A stretch of DNA of 50,000 bases from Anaeromyces robustus (Eukaryota; Neocallimastigomycota; Neocallimastigomycetes; Neocallimastigales; Neocallimastigaceae): positions 1 to 50,000 of the forward strand of contig MCFG01000245.1 in the NCBI GenBank assembly GCA_002104895.1, written 5' to 3'. Under the pieces are notes generated by a model. It ran no database searches. It saw only the letters and a list, made by a program, of their open reading frames with translations, and was not told the DNA's origin. Every line of letters starts with the position of its first letter. Position 1 is the first letter of the stretch. This document shows, in pieces, positions 33,601 to 45,930 of this stretch. A program made the position numbers and the translations under genes.

Positions 33601-36255
33601 TTATATCTGTTAAATCATCAAAACTAAAATTAAATGGTATAATCTTTTCATCGGCTATATATTTAAATTATAATAGAATTTATTATATTAATATAAAAAA
33701 AGAAATATTACTAATTTATATTGAATTTATATTTATAAGATATATATATAAACCTTACATTCTTTTGATTTATTTGTATACATGATTGCATAATTAAGAA
33801 AATCATAATTGTTTGTTATATCAAACGTAAATTCTCCTATTAAGAAATATATTATATACAATATTTTTCATATATTATAATTGATATATATAATTATGAT
33901 TCTAATAATTCTTTTAATATATATTTATATATATTATTTTAAATAAGTATTACCATCACTAAATTTAATATTATTATTACTATTATTATTATTCACATTA
34001 TTGTCAGAATTGTTATCATGATTATTTATACTTTTCTTTTTATTTTCATGATTATTTATATTTTTCTTTTTATTTTCATGATTATTTATACTTTTCTTTT
34101 TATTTTCATGATTATTTGTATCATTAATATTATTCTCATTTTTTGATTTATGTGAACTGTCGCATAATGATAATATATTATATATTGTATTTTTATATTG
34201 TACAAAACAAGAATATAATTCACTATGACATAATTTCAAATCATTTTCAATAATTTTAATAACTTTATGATAATCTATAATAAAATAATATTATATTTAT
34301 ATATATGTATTTTATTTAATTTTTTTTTCTACTTTTATTAAAATATATAAATCTAAATTTTATAAAAATAATAATAATAATTACCATTTTCATAATCTTT
34401 TAATAATTCCTTAATTTCATTATATTTATTTGTGATATTTGGTTCAAATTCTATTTTTTTTAAATTTTCTATTTCAGTATTTAATTGTTGTTTTCGTACG
34501 ATAATATCTTTTTTTGCTTCTTCATAATCATTTTTTATTTTATTTTCTAGTGTATTTTCTATTCCATTTACATGAACCTAAATGAATTATTATTTCATTT
34601 AATAATATATAATTTTATTATTTTATTATTATATTTAATTTATATTATAATTATATTATTATACTGTATTATATTATATATAAAATATAATATAATATAT
34701 ATAATTACATTTTGTTGATCTTTAATTGATATTAAAATTAAAAAAAGATCACCAAGAATACGAGTAATTTCTCTATTTTTCTTTAAACAGCTTCTTGTTT
34801 TATTAAGAACTAATGAAAAATTTTCTTCTTCAAAATCATCAAAAATTTCATTTATTTTACCTAATATTTAATTATTAATTTATTATATATATGTAAATGA
34901 TGAATATTGATTGATTGCTGTTGTTATAGTTATAACATAATAATTATTATAATTCTTATTTTTTATATAAAAATCATAAATTATTAATATTTACTATTGA
35001 TTAAAGAATCTTCATCAATTTCATCGTTGCATTCTGATATCATTTTTTTTGTTTTCTCTTTTAAATTATTAATAAATTCTATTTTATTTTTATCATATTC
35101 AGTTAACTCAGTAGTCAAATCATTGATTGTTTTGTCTATATTGATATTTATATCATCTATAACATTTGTCCAATTGTTCAAATAATCTTTATTAACATCA
35201 TCATATTTTATTGATATTAATAAATTAATTTGATCGATTTGTTTAGAATAATAATAATATATCTTTTCTTGTATATCACCATATTCAAAATTAAAATATT
35301 GTGGATTTACTTTAATTGTTTCAGCAAATTGTTCCATTATATATGGAATTCGTTCTTTAGCCCAATCATTTTCAAAATGTAAACGTGAAATATGAAAATC
35401 TTTAAAAGTATTTGCATTACTTAATAATAATTTTTGACATACGAGTATAATATTTTCTTTTGTTGTAACAGCTGTTTTATTTGCTTTATATGATTCCTCC
35501 ATTAAAAAATGTATAGGTTGAGATGGATTTTTATTAACAAAATTTTCAATTAAAATTTTAATTTCATCAAGCATTTTTTCTAAAATTTCATTTGATATAT
35601 TCTCAAATTTCTTAATTAAATCTTCATTTAATTTTTCTTTTGATGAAATATAATCCCATAAATCATCTATATCTTTTTTCATATATAATTTTATATCTTT
35701 CTCAAAAAAATTTTTTTGTTTTTGAGTTATATCTTCATTATTAAATATTTCAAAGTATTAACAATGTTATATAATATTTAATATTTAAAAAATATTTAGT
35801 ATTTAAAATATAAGATAATGAATATGCATATTATATTAATTACCTTCATAACTATTATGATAATTTGTACTTAATTCATTCATTTCCTCTTTTATTTGAT
35901 CTGAATATTTTTTTACTGTATCATCTATTTTTTGTCTTATATCTGTTAATTCTTTGGAAATATCTTTCTGACTACGAACTAAAAATGTTTCATAATCTTG
36001 ATACAAATTGTCATCTGAATTAACTTTAGTTGGAACGGATGGTGAAAAATATAAGTTTTTATTATATGCTTCTTCCTCGTCATTTTTACCATCTTCACAT
36101 CCTTTTTCTGTTTTATTTGATAAATGATGTTCATTTATATTTTCAATATATTCACTATCCTCTTCACTTAAATCAATATTAGATACTCGAGAGTCATCTA
36201 GTTTTAATGATTCAGCAGAATACTGTTGATTATAATCTGTTTTATATGTATTCAT
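30439..36255 (-). CDS. Large helical protein, tentatively CCDC180-like, 14 exons
   Basis: Exons 36255-35844, 35732-34995, 34860-34709, 34577-34385, 34274-33954, 33836-33759, 33654-33385, 33283-33018, 32934-32680, 32573-32493, 32398-31909, 31824-31661, 31571-31340 and 31238-30439 join in frame to 1,483 residues. The start region is acidic; the body is mainly long helices with coiled-coil character and regularly placed Trp (DLWDYISSKEKL, LNNWTNVI, IDNWMEEAEKIL, INFSEWLKRGK). VHVNGIENTLE and the overall length recall CCDC180 (DUF4455/DUF4456), a protein of flagella-bearing animals. The C-terminal ~150 residues are Asn/Thr repeats. The gene model is firm because all 13 junctions keep phase. The family call is from memory of weak motifs and could be wrong. 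It shares a 282 bp divergent promoter with the TPR gene. Confidence 0.75.
30470..30880 (-). repeat. Asn/Thr/Ala repeat tail of the CCDC180-like gene
   Basis: AAT, AAC and ACT/ACA runs encode Asn tracts flanking a Thr-Ala block. The reading frame continues from exon 14 to a TAA at 30439. Several overlapping frames stay open here only because of the repeats. Confidence 0.85.
34021..34120 (-). repeat. 30 bp coding minisatellite
   Basis: Three tandem 30 bp units (34021, 34051, 34081) and a partial fourth encode NNHENKKKSI or NNHENKKKNI in exon 5 of the CCDC180-like gene. Unit two differs by one base. Confidence 0.9.
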
Positions 36256-36537
36256 TATATATAATTCATTATATTTATTTAATTTTTTAAAAATATTATT
36301 TCAAATTTCCTTTTATAAAAAAAAATATTTTTTTTATGAATTGTTTTTATATTTGGATTTCAAAATTTTAAAAATTTTAAAAAAATTTTTAATTTAAAAA
36401 ATATATATATATATTAAAATTTTTATTATTTATTTTTGCTTTATCAAAATTTAATTAAATTTAAGCAGTTAATATTTATATAATTATAAATTAAATAAAA
36501 AAATAAAGAATAAAAAAAATAATATATACATATATAA
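36256..36537. promoter_or_regulatory. Short divergent promoter shared by CCDC180-like and TPR genes
   Basis: The two start codons are 282 bp apart on opposite strands. The stretch is A/T homopolymer-rich with an AAATTTTTAAAAATTT-like palindromic zone around 36361-36400. No X-box or other named motif is visible. Co-regulation is inferred from geometry. Confidence 0.55.
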
Positions 36538-37265
36538 ATGGAAAAAATAAAAAAAGACTTAATATTAAAAAATATTAAAGATGAATCCTATAAAAAGTAT
36601 GTTATATATAATATTATTATTAAGAAAATAAATTACTAAATTAATTTCTATTTTCTTCAAGATTTGAAAAAGGTAATGAATATTTCAAGAGTAATGAAAT
36701 AAATAAAGCAATATCCTATTATACTAGAGCTATTTATTTAAATGATAAAGAACCTGCATTTTATTTTCAAAAGGCAGAAGCATATATGCTAACAGGACAA
36801 ACAGATAATGCTATTATAAATTATATGGTTTGCTTAAAAAGAATTAAAAATATTAATGATGAAAATAAAAGAATTGAAGAATTAAAAAAAGCTAAAGAGG
36901 AAGAAGAAAAAAGGATAATGTTAGAAAAAGAAAAATTACTTTTAGATGAAATGTTTAAAAACGAAGAGAACAGTAAATTATTAAACGATGAAAAGAATAA
37001 AGAATTAGAAGAATTAAATAACATATATAATAATATTACTAATTTTGATAAAAATACATCAGATATAGAAGAAACTTTTAATAAAACAAAAAAGTTACCT
37101 AGACGAAAAAGTATCATTAATAAAAGAAAAAGAAGAAAATCAAGTGTAAAAAATAAAAAAGATGTTATAGTTGTAAAATATGATAGAAGTAATAGACCAA
37201 TTATAGATGAAAAAACAGGAAATAATGATGAAAATGATATAAAAGAAAAAAATGAAAATGAAATA

Positions 37266-37296
<31 letters not shown>

Positions 37297-39064
37297 TCAT
37301 AAAAGAAGAAGATGAAAATGCAGTAAATAACGATAATCCTGATAAAAATAATGATAATAATAATGATAATGATAACATAATAAACGAAGATGTTACAAAA
37401 AATACTGAAACTTTAAAAGATGAAAATAATAATGAAAATGTTAATAATAATAATAATAATATTGAAAATGAAAATTCTCTAAATAAGAAAAATAATAAAA
37501 AAAATAAAGTTAATAAAAAGAAAAGAAATAGCGTTATTAAATATAAAAGAAATAGTTTAATACCAAAAAAAGAAAGTTTAAAAGAAAGAAAAGATTCTAA
37601 AAATAATGAAGGAATTAATACTAGAAGAAAAAGTTTCTTAAAAACCACTAAAAAACCAGTTAATATAAAATCTTTGGAAATGACGAAAAGTGATTATGAA
37701 AGTGAAAAAGAAGAAGAAGAAGAAGAAAACAATCGAAAAAGAAATTCAATTACAGTTGAACCTTATTGTAATAGTCCATTTGTATCCAATAGATTATGTA
37801 AAGCACTATTTTGTTCTGGGCAATTATATGTTGATAGTGGAATATTTGATGAAGCATTAATATGCTTTAATAAAATATTATCAATTGATAAAAACTTTCC
37901 ATATGTCAATCTAATATTGTATGTTATTATTTAAATAATATATGTATTAATAATATTTTTTATTTTATCTTTTTAAAAAATACAATAAAATAATAGAATT
38001 AACTAAAAAAAAGAATATAATAGAACTTGTATATATATAGAAATACAGGACAGAGAAAAAGCGTTATATTATATAAATGAATGTATTAATAATGAAAATG
38101 ATAATGCGAATTATTATGTTATTAGAGCAAAATTCTATCAAATGAATGATGAAGTAAAAAAAAATTATTATATTTTAATTATTATTACTACAATTATTAT
38201 AAAAATTATTATTATTAGCATTCATAATATATATATATATATATATATAGCTTTTTTAATTATTAAATACAATATTATTATTATTGTTATATTATTATAA
38301 TTGAATATAATTATATATACACAGGTTTCATTAGTCAATAAAGATAGATTGAAAATAATAGAACTTTGTCCTGATCATCCTGAATTAGACCCAATAAATA
38401 AATATATTATAAATATGACAACATATTATAAAAATAGAGCAGATGAAATGGTTCAAAAAGAGCATTTTGATATAGCTATTAATTTTTTAAATTTAGCAAT
38501 TGAGCTAGATCCTGAAGATTGGATATTATACTTTAAAAGGTCTTATATTTAATTAATATTAATATACAATAATTAATTTATTATATATATATATTTCTAA
38601 TATTTAATAAATGGTATTACTTTAATTGCAATAAAAAATATTTTTATAATTTATATAATTAATAGAGGTTTATTATTATGTGACATCGAAAAATATGAAG
38701 AATCAATTAGTGATTTCGAAAATCTATTATATGAAATCGATCATGATACAGATAAAGATCCAATTATTAGAGAGCATTTATCAACTATATATAATCAATA
38801 TGCAACATACGAATTCAGGTAAATAATTATTATATATCATAATTAAAGAATTAATAAATAAGAAATAAATAAATAAATAAATAAAAATTATATATTATAT
38901 AAAAATATAAAGAAATGGTATTATTGGAAAAGCAATAGAATTATTAAATCAAGGAATGATATATAGTCCAATGAATACAGTCATATTAAGAAATTTGGGT
39001 GGTAACTATAATATACTATAATATTTTTTTTATAATTTTTTTTTTTTTTTTTTTTTTTGTTTCC

Positions 39065-39097
<33 letters not shown>

Positions 39098-40045
39098 TAA
39101 TTATACTTCATAATACTAATAAGATAGTTATATTAAAATATAAAATTTATTTTAAAAAAAATATATATATATAAATATTATAATATAAATATAGATTGCT
39201 ATTTAACTGAAAATTATATAGATAAAGCATTAACTGAATATAAAAAATTTATTAATGAATATAAAAAAAAGAAAATGATGACTGATGAGGAAAAACAAGA
39301 ATGGATTGAAGTAAATAAACTATGTGGAATAATCATCTCTTGTTATGCATATAATTATTATAGAGAATTAAACTTTGAAGAATCAATAAATAAGTTTACT
39401 GAAGTATGTAATATAATTATAAATATTGAAATGTATATATATATTATATAAAAACATTTAATAATAATTTTTATAATATAAATATTTTATTATAAATATA
39501 TAGGCCATATCATATTACTCATTTGATGTTAATTTTTATATTGGAAGAGCAAAAGCTAACTTTCATTTAAATGTATTATATTTATTCTAATATTAATCAT
39601 CTATTTGTTAAAATATTGATTGATTGACTAATTAATCTATTTATAAAATTTTCTTTCTTTTTATATATATATATAGAATTTTGTTGATACTGCTGAAGAT
39701 TTATGGGTTGTATTAAATTTAGATCCTGAAAATAAAAAAGCACATTCTTTATTAGAACAATTAGAAAATAACTTTAATACAACAGGACAACAAAGAATTC
39801 CTGCATTCCATCCACAAAAAGTATTAAAAAATCATCCATCAACAACATTAGAAACCATAAAACTAATTCAAGAAAGAAAACAGAAAAAATTAGAGCAAAA
39901 CCAACAAAAACAAAAATCAGATAATACTAATCATATATCATCAACAATTAATAATAATAATAATAACAATGAAACATCATATACTAAAGAAAAAACTAAT
40001 AATAACCAATACGACAACAATGACAACAATAATAATAATGATAAC

Positions 40046-40083
<38 letters not shown>

Positions 40084-40126
40084 TAATAATATAGAAAATA
40101 AAAGTAATAGAAATATTAAAATAAAC

Positions 40127-40157
<31 letters not shown>

Positions 40158-40417
40158 CGCCTGCTAAATATCCAGAATGTTATGAATCATTAGCTAAACA
40201 AGTTCCAAGTTATTTAGTTAATGCATTATTTCAAGATATACCAAAAGAAAAAGTTAATATTATTAAAAATAAATTAACATTTTCAGATCCAGAATATGGT
40301 TATATAAAAGAAAAAGTTGCTACAAATCAAGAAATTAATCTGAAAAAGTTTAAACATGAAATCATTTTGGTTGATGATAACAATAATGACAGAGAAATGA
40401 ACAATGATATAAATTAA
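36538..40417 (+). CDS. Tetratricopeptide-repeat protein, 963 residues, 9 exons
   Basis: Exons 36538-36596, 36662-37918, 38054-38153, 38325-38539, 38666-38818, 38913-39001, 39195-39403, 39504-39572 and 39677-40417 join in frame. TPRs appear at residues ~20-80 (FEKGNEYFKSNEINKAISYY, AFYFQKAEAYMLTGQTDNAI) and resume near residue 390 (ALFCSGQLYVDSGIFDEALI), continuing with FDIAINFLNLAIELDPED, YEESISDFENLL, ILRNLGDCYL and NFEESINKFTE. A linker of ~300 residues rich in Lys, Asn, Asp and Glu separates the first repeats from the rest and carries six R/K-R-x-S sites. The C-terminus has Gln/Asn tracts and a conserved-looking end (YPECYESLAKQVPSYLVNAL). TPR proteins of this kind are common in flagellar and basal-body assembly; the neighbourhood supports that, but nothing in the protein proves it. 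TTC6 or TTC16-like is possible. Confidence 0.85.
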
Positions 40418-40427
40418 TTTTAATTTC

Positions 40428-40493
<66 letters not shown>

Positions 40494-41110
40494 GAAAAGA
40501 AAAAAAGAAAAAAAATTGTTCTTTTTTTTTTATATAATATTAACTATTAATCAAATAAAAAATGAAAACATGAAGAAAAAAAAAAATATTATTTTTATTT
40601 TTATATTTATTTTTATTTTTATATTCATTTTATTTTTATTTTTATTTTATTTTTATTTTTATATTCATTTTATTTTTATTTTTATTTTTATTTTATTTTT
40701 ATTTTTATTTTTGATTATATTCTTTTTCTTTTTCTTTTTCTTCTTTTTTTCTATTTTTCTTTTCTTTTTTTTTTTTTTTTTTTTTTTTATTATTTTTATT
40801 TTTTTTTATTATTTTTATTTTTATTTTTATTTTTATTTTTAACACATTTTTTCTTCTTTTTTATTCTTACTATATTTTTTTTACTGAATTTTACTTGGTT
40901 TTAATTTTTTTTTTTTTTTTTTTTTTATTATTTATATTTGTGTGTTTTTCTGTTGCTATTTGTTGTATATATATTTACTATCATTTTTGAAATTATTTTT
41001 ATTTGTTAAAATTTTTTTCAATTTTTATAATAGATACTGTTTAATAATAGATATTTAAATAAATAAATTTTCTATTATAAAATAATAATTAACAAATACT
41101 CATATAAGAA
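40418..41110. other. Convergent 3' region full of homopolymers
   Basis: The TPR gene (+) and ALG10-type gene (-) end toward each other. It holds an A run (40429-40473), an AAAAG run, long TTTTA and TTTTC runs (40590-40850) and further T runs. The ORFs here are low-complexity frames of repeats. No gene seen. Confidence 0.75.
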
Positions 41111-42969
41111 TTAATAATTATGAAAGTATGTATTGATTAATTTTAAAATAATTAAATGAATACTCTCAATAATAATATTTGATACATTAATAGTTTGTTG
41201 AATATTAATACGATAAATAATATAGGGTATATATAATTTAAAATAAAGGGAATTTATTGAATTAGAAATAATATATCCAAATGATGATAGTATAAATAAA
41301 ATACACCACAAAAGTGATTTTTTATATCCTATTAGAGTAATAAAAAAATTAATTAATTAATTAATTAATTAATTAATTATATAAAGAAAAAAAAAAAAAA
41401 AAACGAAAAAGAATATTAAATATATATATATATGATGTTTCACAATACCAAGCATAGCCGCAAATGTCAAAATATATAAAAACGGTAAAGAATATGAAGA
41501 ATTTGAAACTTCATTTATATTTATTGAAATTGTTCTAGTTATTAATATAATATATTTGTTCATAAAAAAAAATTAAAAAAAAAAAAAATTAAAATTATCA
41601 ATCAAAAAAAAATTATTATAATGATAATGATAATTAATAATAATTATAGGTATAATAAAAATAATATATATTTATTATTAAAATAATTACATATATTTTG
41701 CAAAAATTAATGAAAATAATGATATTATCATTGCCATTATGGAAAATATATGTTTAGAAAAGTATCTTTATATTGTTAAAATAAGAAAAAAAAAGTATAT
41801 TAGTATATTTATAAAATATTAAATTAAATAATATATAATATATTAATTATACCTTTTATAAAAATATTTCATATCTTTCTTTAAATTTGCTAAATTTAAT
41901 AATGAATTAATTGAATAAAATGCAATTACTGCGAAAATATAGATTGCATAATTTAAGTCCAATATATTAGTGTTATTTCCTTCATTTTTTGATAATTTTT
42001 TTTTAAAAATACCTTATTTATTAAGCAATAATAATATTAATATTAATATAAATATTAATAAAAAAGATAACAATAACAACAAAAAATAATTATAATTAAA
42101 TTTTATTATTCATATTTTTAGTTTTTAATTATTTTATTAAACTATTAATATATATTACCAAATTGATTTTTAAACAAATAGTCAATAATAAAATATAATA
42201 AAATGAAAATTATATATGGATATATTACTGGTGTCATATACTTTTGATATCTTTTTAAATTGAGACTATAAAAATTCAATTCTTTAAAAATCTCACCTTT
42301 TAATAATTTATAAAATAATTAATATAATTTTAATTAATGTGAAATATATACAAAGTATTAACATAATTATATTTTAAAAATTACCTATGGATGATAATTT
42401 AGTTCTCATATCATGTTTTTTGTTATTCAGAGAATAAAAAATGTATGATATTTTCGAAAAAACTATAAATAATATCCATAATATGTTTGATTTATCAACC
42501 ATCAAAGCAAAAAAACTAATCTTTAATATATAAAATATTTAAAAAAAATATTTACATTAATAATATTAAAAAAAAATTGATACTTTGATACTTTTTTAAA
42601 TATGAATTTATAACAAAAAAAAAAAAAAAAAAAAAGCTATTTTATTACCAATGAACTAATAGTATATTCATTCTTTAGTGAAAAATAATATGAAGAAAGA
42701 ACAAGAATTTGTGAAACATTTTTAAAATTTACATATTCAAAACTTGGACTATAAAACACAATATTTGTTAAAGATAAAACAATTACAAATAATGTAGCTT
42801 GTATTTTATTAACAAAAGGATAAATTTCTTTATAACATGAATAATATAAAAATGGTAACAATATAGTAAAAAAATAATTCAATAATAAAATTGAATAATT
42901 TTCTTTTATTTCATAAATTGTTTGTAATACAACTTCAGGTAATTCAAAATTATTTTGAATCATTTTCAT
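41111..42969 (-). CDS. ALG10: ALG10/DIE2-type alpha-1,2-glucosyltransferase, N-terminus not found
   Basis: Seven exons: 42969-42649, 42520-42385, 42296-42159, 42012-41853, 41765-41691, 41534-41449 and 41328-41111, giving 377 residues with many hydrophobic segments. ALG10 adds the last glucose to the dolichol-linked oligosaccharide in the ER. The C-terminal FKLYIPYIIYRINI matches the ALG10 motif (RYFILPYxIYRLNI). The junction segment ISFFALMVDKSNILWILF matches the GFCGFMFRQTNIIWAVF region, and FYSPSFEYV matches NFLYYTEAG. The family is normally ~470-525 residues. The missing part is the first ~80-100 residues with the YMDEIFH motif. An acceptor-like AG lies two bases before the first ATG (42972-42973), so 42969 may be internal to an exon and the real start may lie further right. 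I could not find that exon before 46900. Either the 5' end is hidden or this is a truncated copy. Confidence 0.75.
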
Positions 42970-43316
42970 ATCTTATTATTATTCTTTATAATAAATACTA
43001 ATTTGTTTTAATTTAAATTCCATTAATGAATTATATTATAAATTACAAATACATTAACATACTTGTTAATCCCTATAAGTTATTAATATTAATATTATTC
43101 TATAATAATATAATAATAATATAACACTTTATTAGAAAATTTAATTTTCTTATTTATTATTAAAAAAATATTTTTCTATCTCTTCATTTTTTTAAAGAAA
43201 AGTACAAAATAAAGTCATAACAAAGAAAAATAAATATATCTTTTATACATAAAAAAATTATTCATTATTCATTAATATTAATACTATCATTAATGATATT
43301 TAATAATTAACTAATA

Positions 43317-43353
43317 CTAATTTATTTATTTATTTATTTATTTATTTATGTAT

Positions 43354-43420
<67 letters not shown>

Positions 43421-43425
43421 TGTAT

Positions 43426-43468
<43 letters not shown>

Positions 43469-43485
43469 TTCATTTATTCATTAAT

Positions 43486-43524
<39 letters not shown>

Positions 43525-43541
43525 TTCATTTATTCATTAAT

Positions 43542-43580
<39 letters not shown>

Positions 43581-43612
43581 TTCATTTATTTATATTTATT
43601 TATTAAATAAAT
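43317..43612 (+). repeat. Long TTTA array
   Basis: About 70 TTTA units with scattered TTTG, TTCA and TTAA variants. A block TTCATTTATTCATTAA recurs (43467 and 43525), which suggests unit-of-units expansion of about 56 bp. The YLFI frame through it is not a gene. Confidence 0.9.
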
Positions 43613-43644
43613 GAATAATTAATTAATAACCTAATTTATCTATC

Positions 43645-43651
43645 TATCTAT

Positions 43652-43706
<55 letters not shown>

Positions 43707-43709
43707 TTT
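43645..43709 (+). repeat. TTTA array
   Basis: Second array, preceded by a short TCTA run, about 16 units. Confidence 0.85.
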
Positions 43710-44940
43710 TAATAATATATCTTTAAATAGTAGTATTAACCTCTAAATATATTTTATTAATAATTATTAATGGTTAGGTTAATTTAATATATTTCTAAAA
43801 AGGGTTAGTAAAATATATATATATAATAAAATACATTAAAATCATAATATTACATATTATTTAAAAAAAAAATCTGATATTATTACTATTATAATCATAA
43901 TAATATTATATTTATATTATTTTATCACTTATTATAATAATTTTTATTTATATACTTAACATTTTTTATATGAATTTATATTATTAATTATAATTTCTTC
44001 TATAAATTATTTAATAATGTAAAAATGAAATACAAAATTTAGTATTTTTACTTTATTCAATATCGGTATACAAAAAATTAAAAAAATTTAATTATCTAAT
44101 TATTAAAATTAATTCTATATTTAATTTTTATTTATTAATAAAAATAGCTACAATATTGCATAATTATTTATTATTTATCAAGAGTATGAGTTTTTTTTTT
44201 AAAAAAAAATAAAAAAGAATGTTAATTATATAGATAATTAAAAAATTATTATAAGTAAGATATATTTTAAAAAAAATTAATTTAAATATATTTATATAAT
44301 ATATACATATAATTTTTATGATTAATATTTATCATGAGTATTATTATTATATTAAAACTAAAAACAAGATTTTTTTTTTTATTTTTTTTTCGATTATTTT
44401 TAAAGTTTGACATTATAATAGTAAATATGCTTAAACATCATGTTTAAATTTTTAAGTTTAATGATATAGTTTAATTGTTAAGTATTCATTTACGTAGTAT
44501 GTATGTATATATGTATGTATGTGTATCTATAATATGTATATTTATATTATTTATTAATTATTTATTATGAATTTTATTTCATAATTAAAATTGAAAAATA
44601 AAAAAAAAAAAAATAACAAAAATTGTTGTAGTTTATAATATTATTAATTCGGTATTTGATATTAATACTTTAATAATTCAATGTTTGTAATATTTTTTTT
44701 TACCTAAGCAAATCTAAGAAAAAAAAAATAAGTAAAAAAGAATATAATATTTTATTAATTATAATTCAATAATTTAATTAATAAAATTATTTATTAAACA
44801 CAATTAGAAAAATGTAAAATATATAATATATTAAAAGAATCTTTAAATTAAATTAAATAATAATAATTAAAAAAAAAAAATAAAAAAATAATAAATAATA
44901 TATAATAATTAAATAATAATAATTAAAATAAAAAAAAAAA

Positions 44941-44996
44941 TAATAGAATAATTAAATAATAGAATAATTAAATAATAGAATAATTAAATAATAGAA
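44941..44996 (+). repeat. 16 bp tandem repeat
   Basis: Unit TAATAGAATAATTAAA in three complete copies and a partial fourth. Non-coding. Confidence 0.85.
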
Positions 44997-45783
44997 TGGA
45001 TCATCATTTAAACAATAAAATATTAATAAATAATATAATTTAATAATATATTATTATATACTATAATAATATATTATAATGTAATATATGTTTTAATATA
45101 AAATGTAAAACATAATATATAATAATAATAAATAAAAAAAATGTTTTCTTTTTTTATATATATAATATTAATAAATAAAAAACATTTTATTATTTTATTA
45201 TTATTTATATTAAAAATATTGAATAAAAAAATAAATAAAATAAAAAATAAAATCTAAAAAGTTTAATATTATTCAATTTTTTAAAAGTTTATTTATTTTT
45301 ATATATACTCTTTTTTATTTTATTTTATTTATTTATATAGACATTATTTTATTAATTATAAATTATTATTACTATTATTATTATAAATGTTAAATTTAAT
45401 ATTGTTGTTATTAACCATATATACACTATAAATAAAGTTAGACCATTGAAGAATTAAATCTAATACTGACAAATATAAGATATTATAAAAATTATATCGA
45501 TAAAGATAAATAAAAATAAAATACAGCAAATAATAAAAATTAAAAAGAAAATATTTTTTTTGTGTGTATTAATAAAAAACAAAAAATAAAAAAGAAAAAA
45601 ATATAAATATACAGATATATTTTTTAAATAAATTACATATAAATATAATTTATTTTATATGATTAATGTTTTATATTCAAATTAAGGCAAACCTTAAATA
45701 AATTCTATATGGTATTGTATATAATGAAAAGTAACATATATATTTTATATTTATTATATATTTTATAAATTTAATATTTTGGA

Positions 45784-45816
<33 letters not shown>

Positions 45817-45896
45817 CCAATAAGATATACTTTTATGTATTTATATTGAATGATAATAATTTTGATATAATATTTATATAATATTATTTTTTATTT

Positions 45897-45930
<34 letters not shown>

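Noticed and set aside
36821-37648. 275-codon hydrophobic ORF opposite the TPR gene
   Set aside because: Antisense of the Lys/Asn/Glu-rich TPR linker; the + strand frame joins TPR exons on both sides.
43348-43614. YLFI-repeat ORF
   Set aside because: Pure TTTA tetranucleotide translation, with no splice context or composition of a gene.
44460-44530. tRNA-like D-arm sequence (TAGTTTAATTGTTAAG)
   Set aside because: No GTTCRA T-arm, no acceptor stem pairing and a TATG repeat where the T-arm should be.
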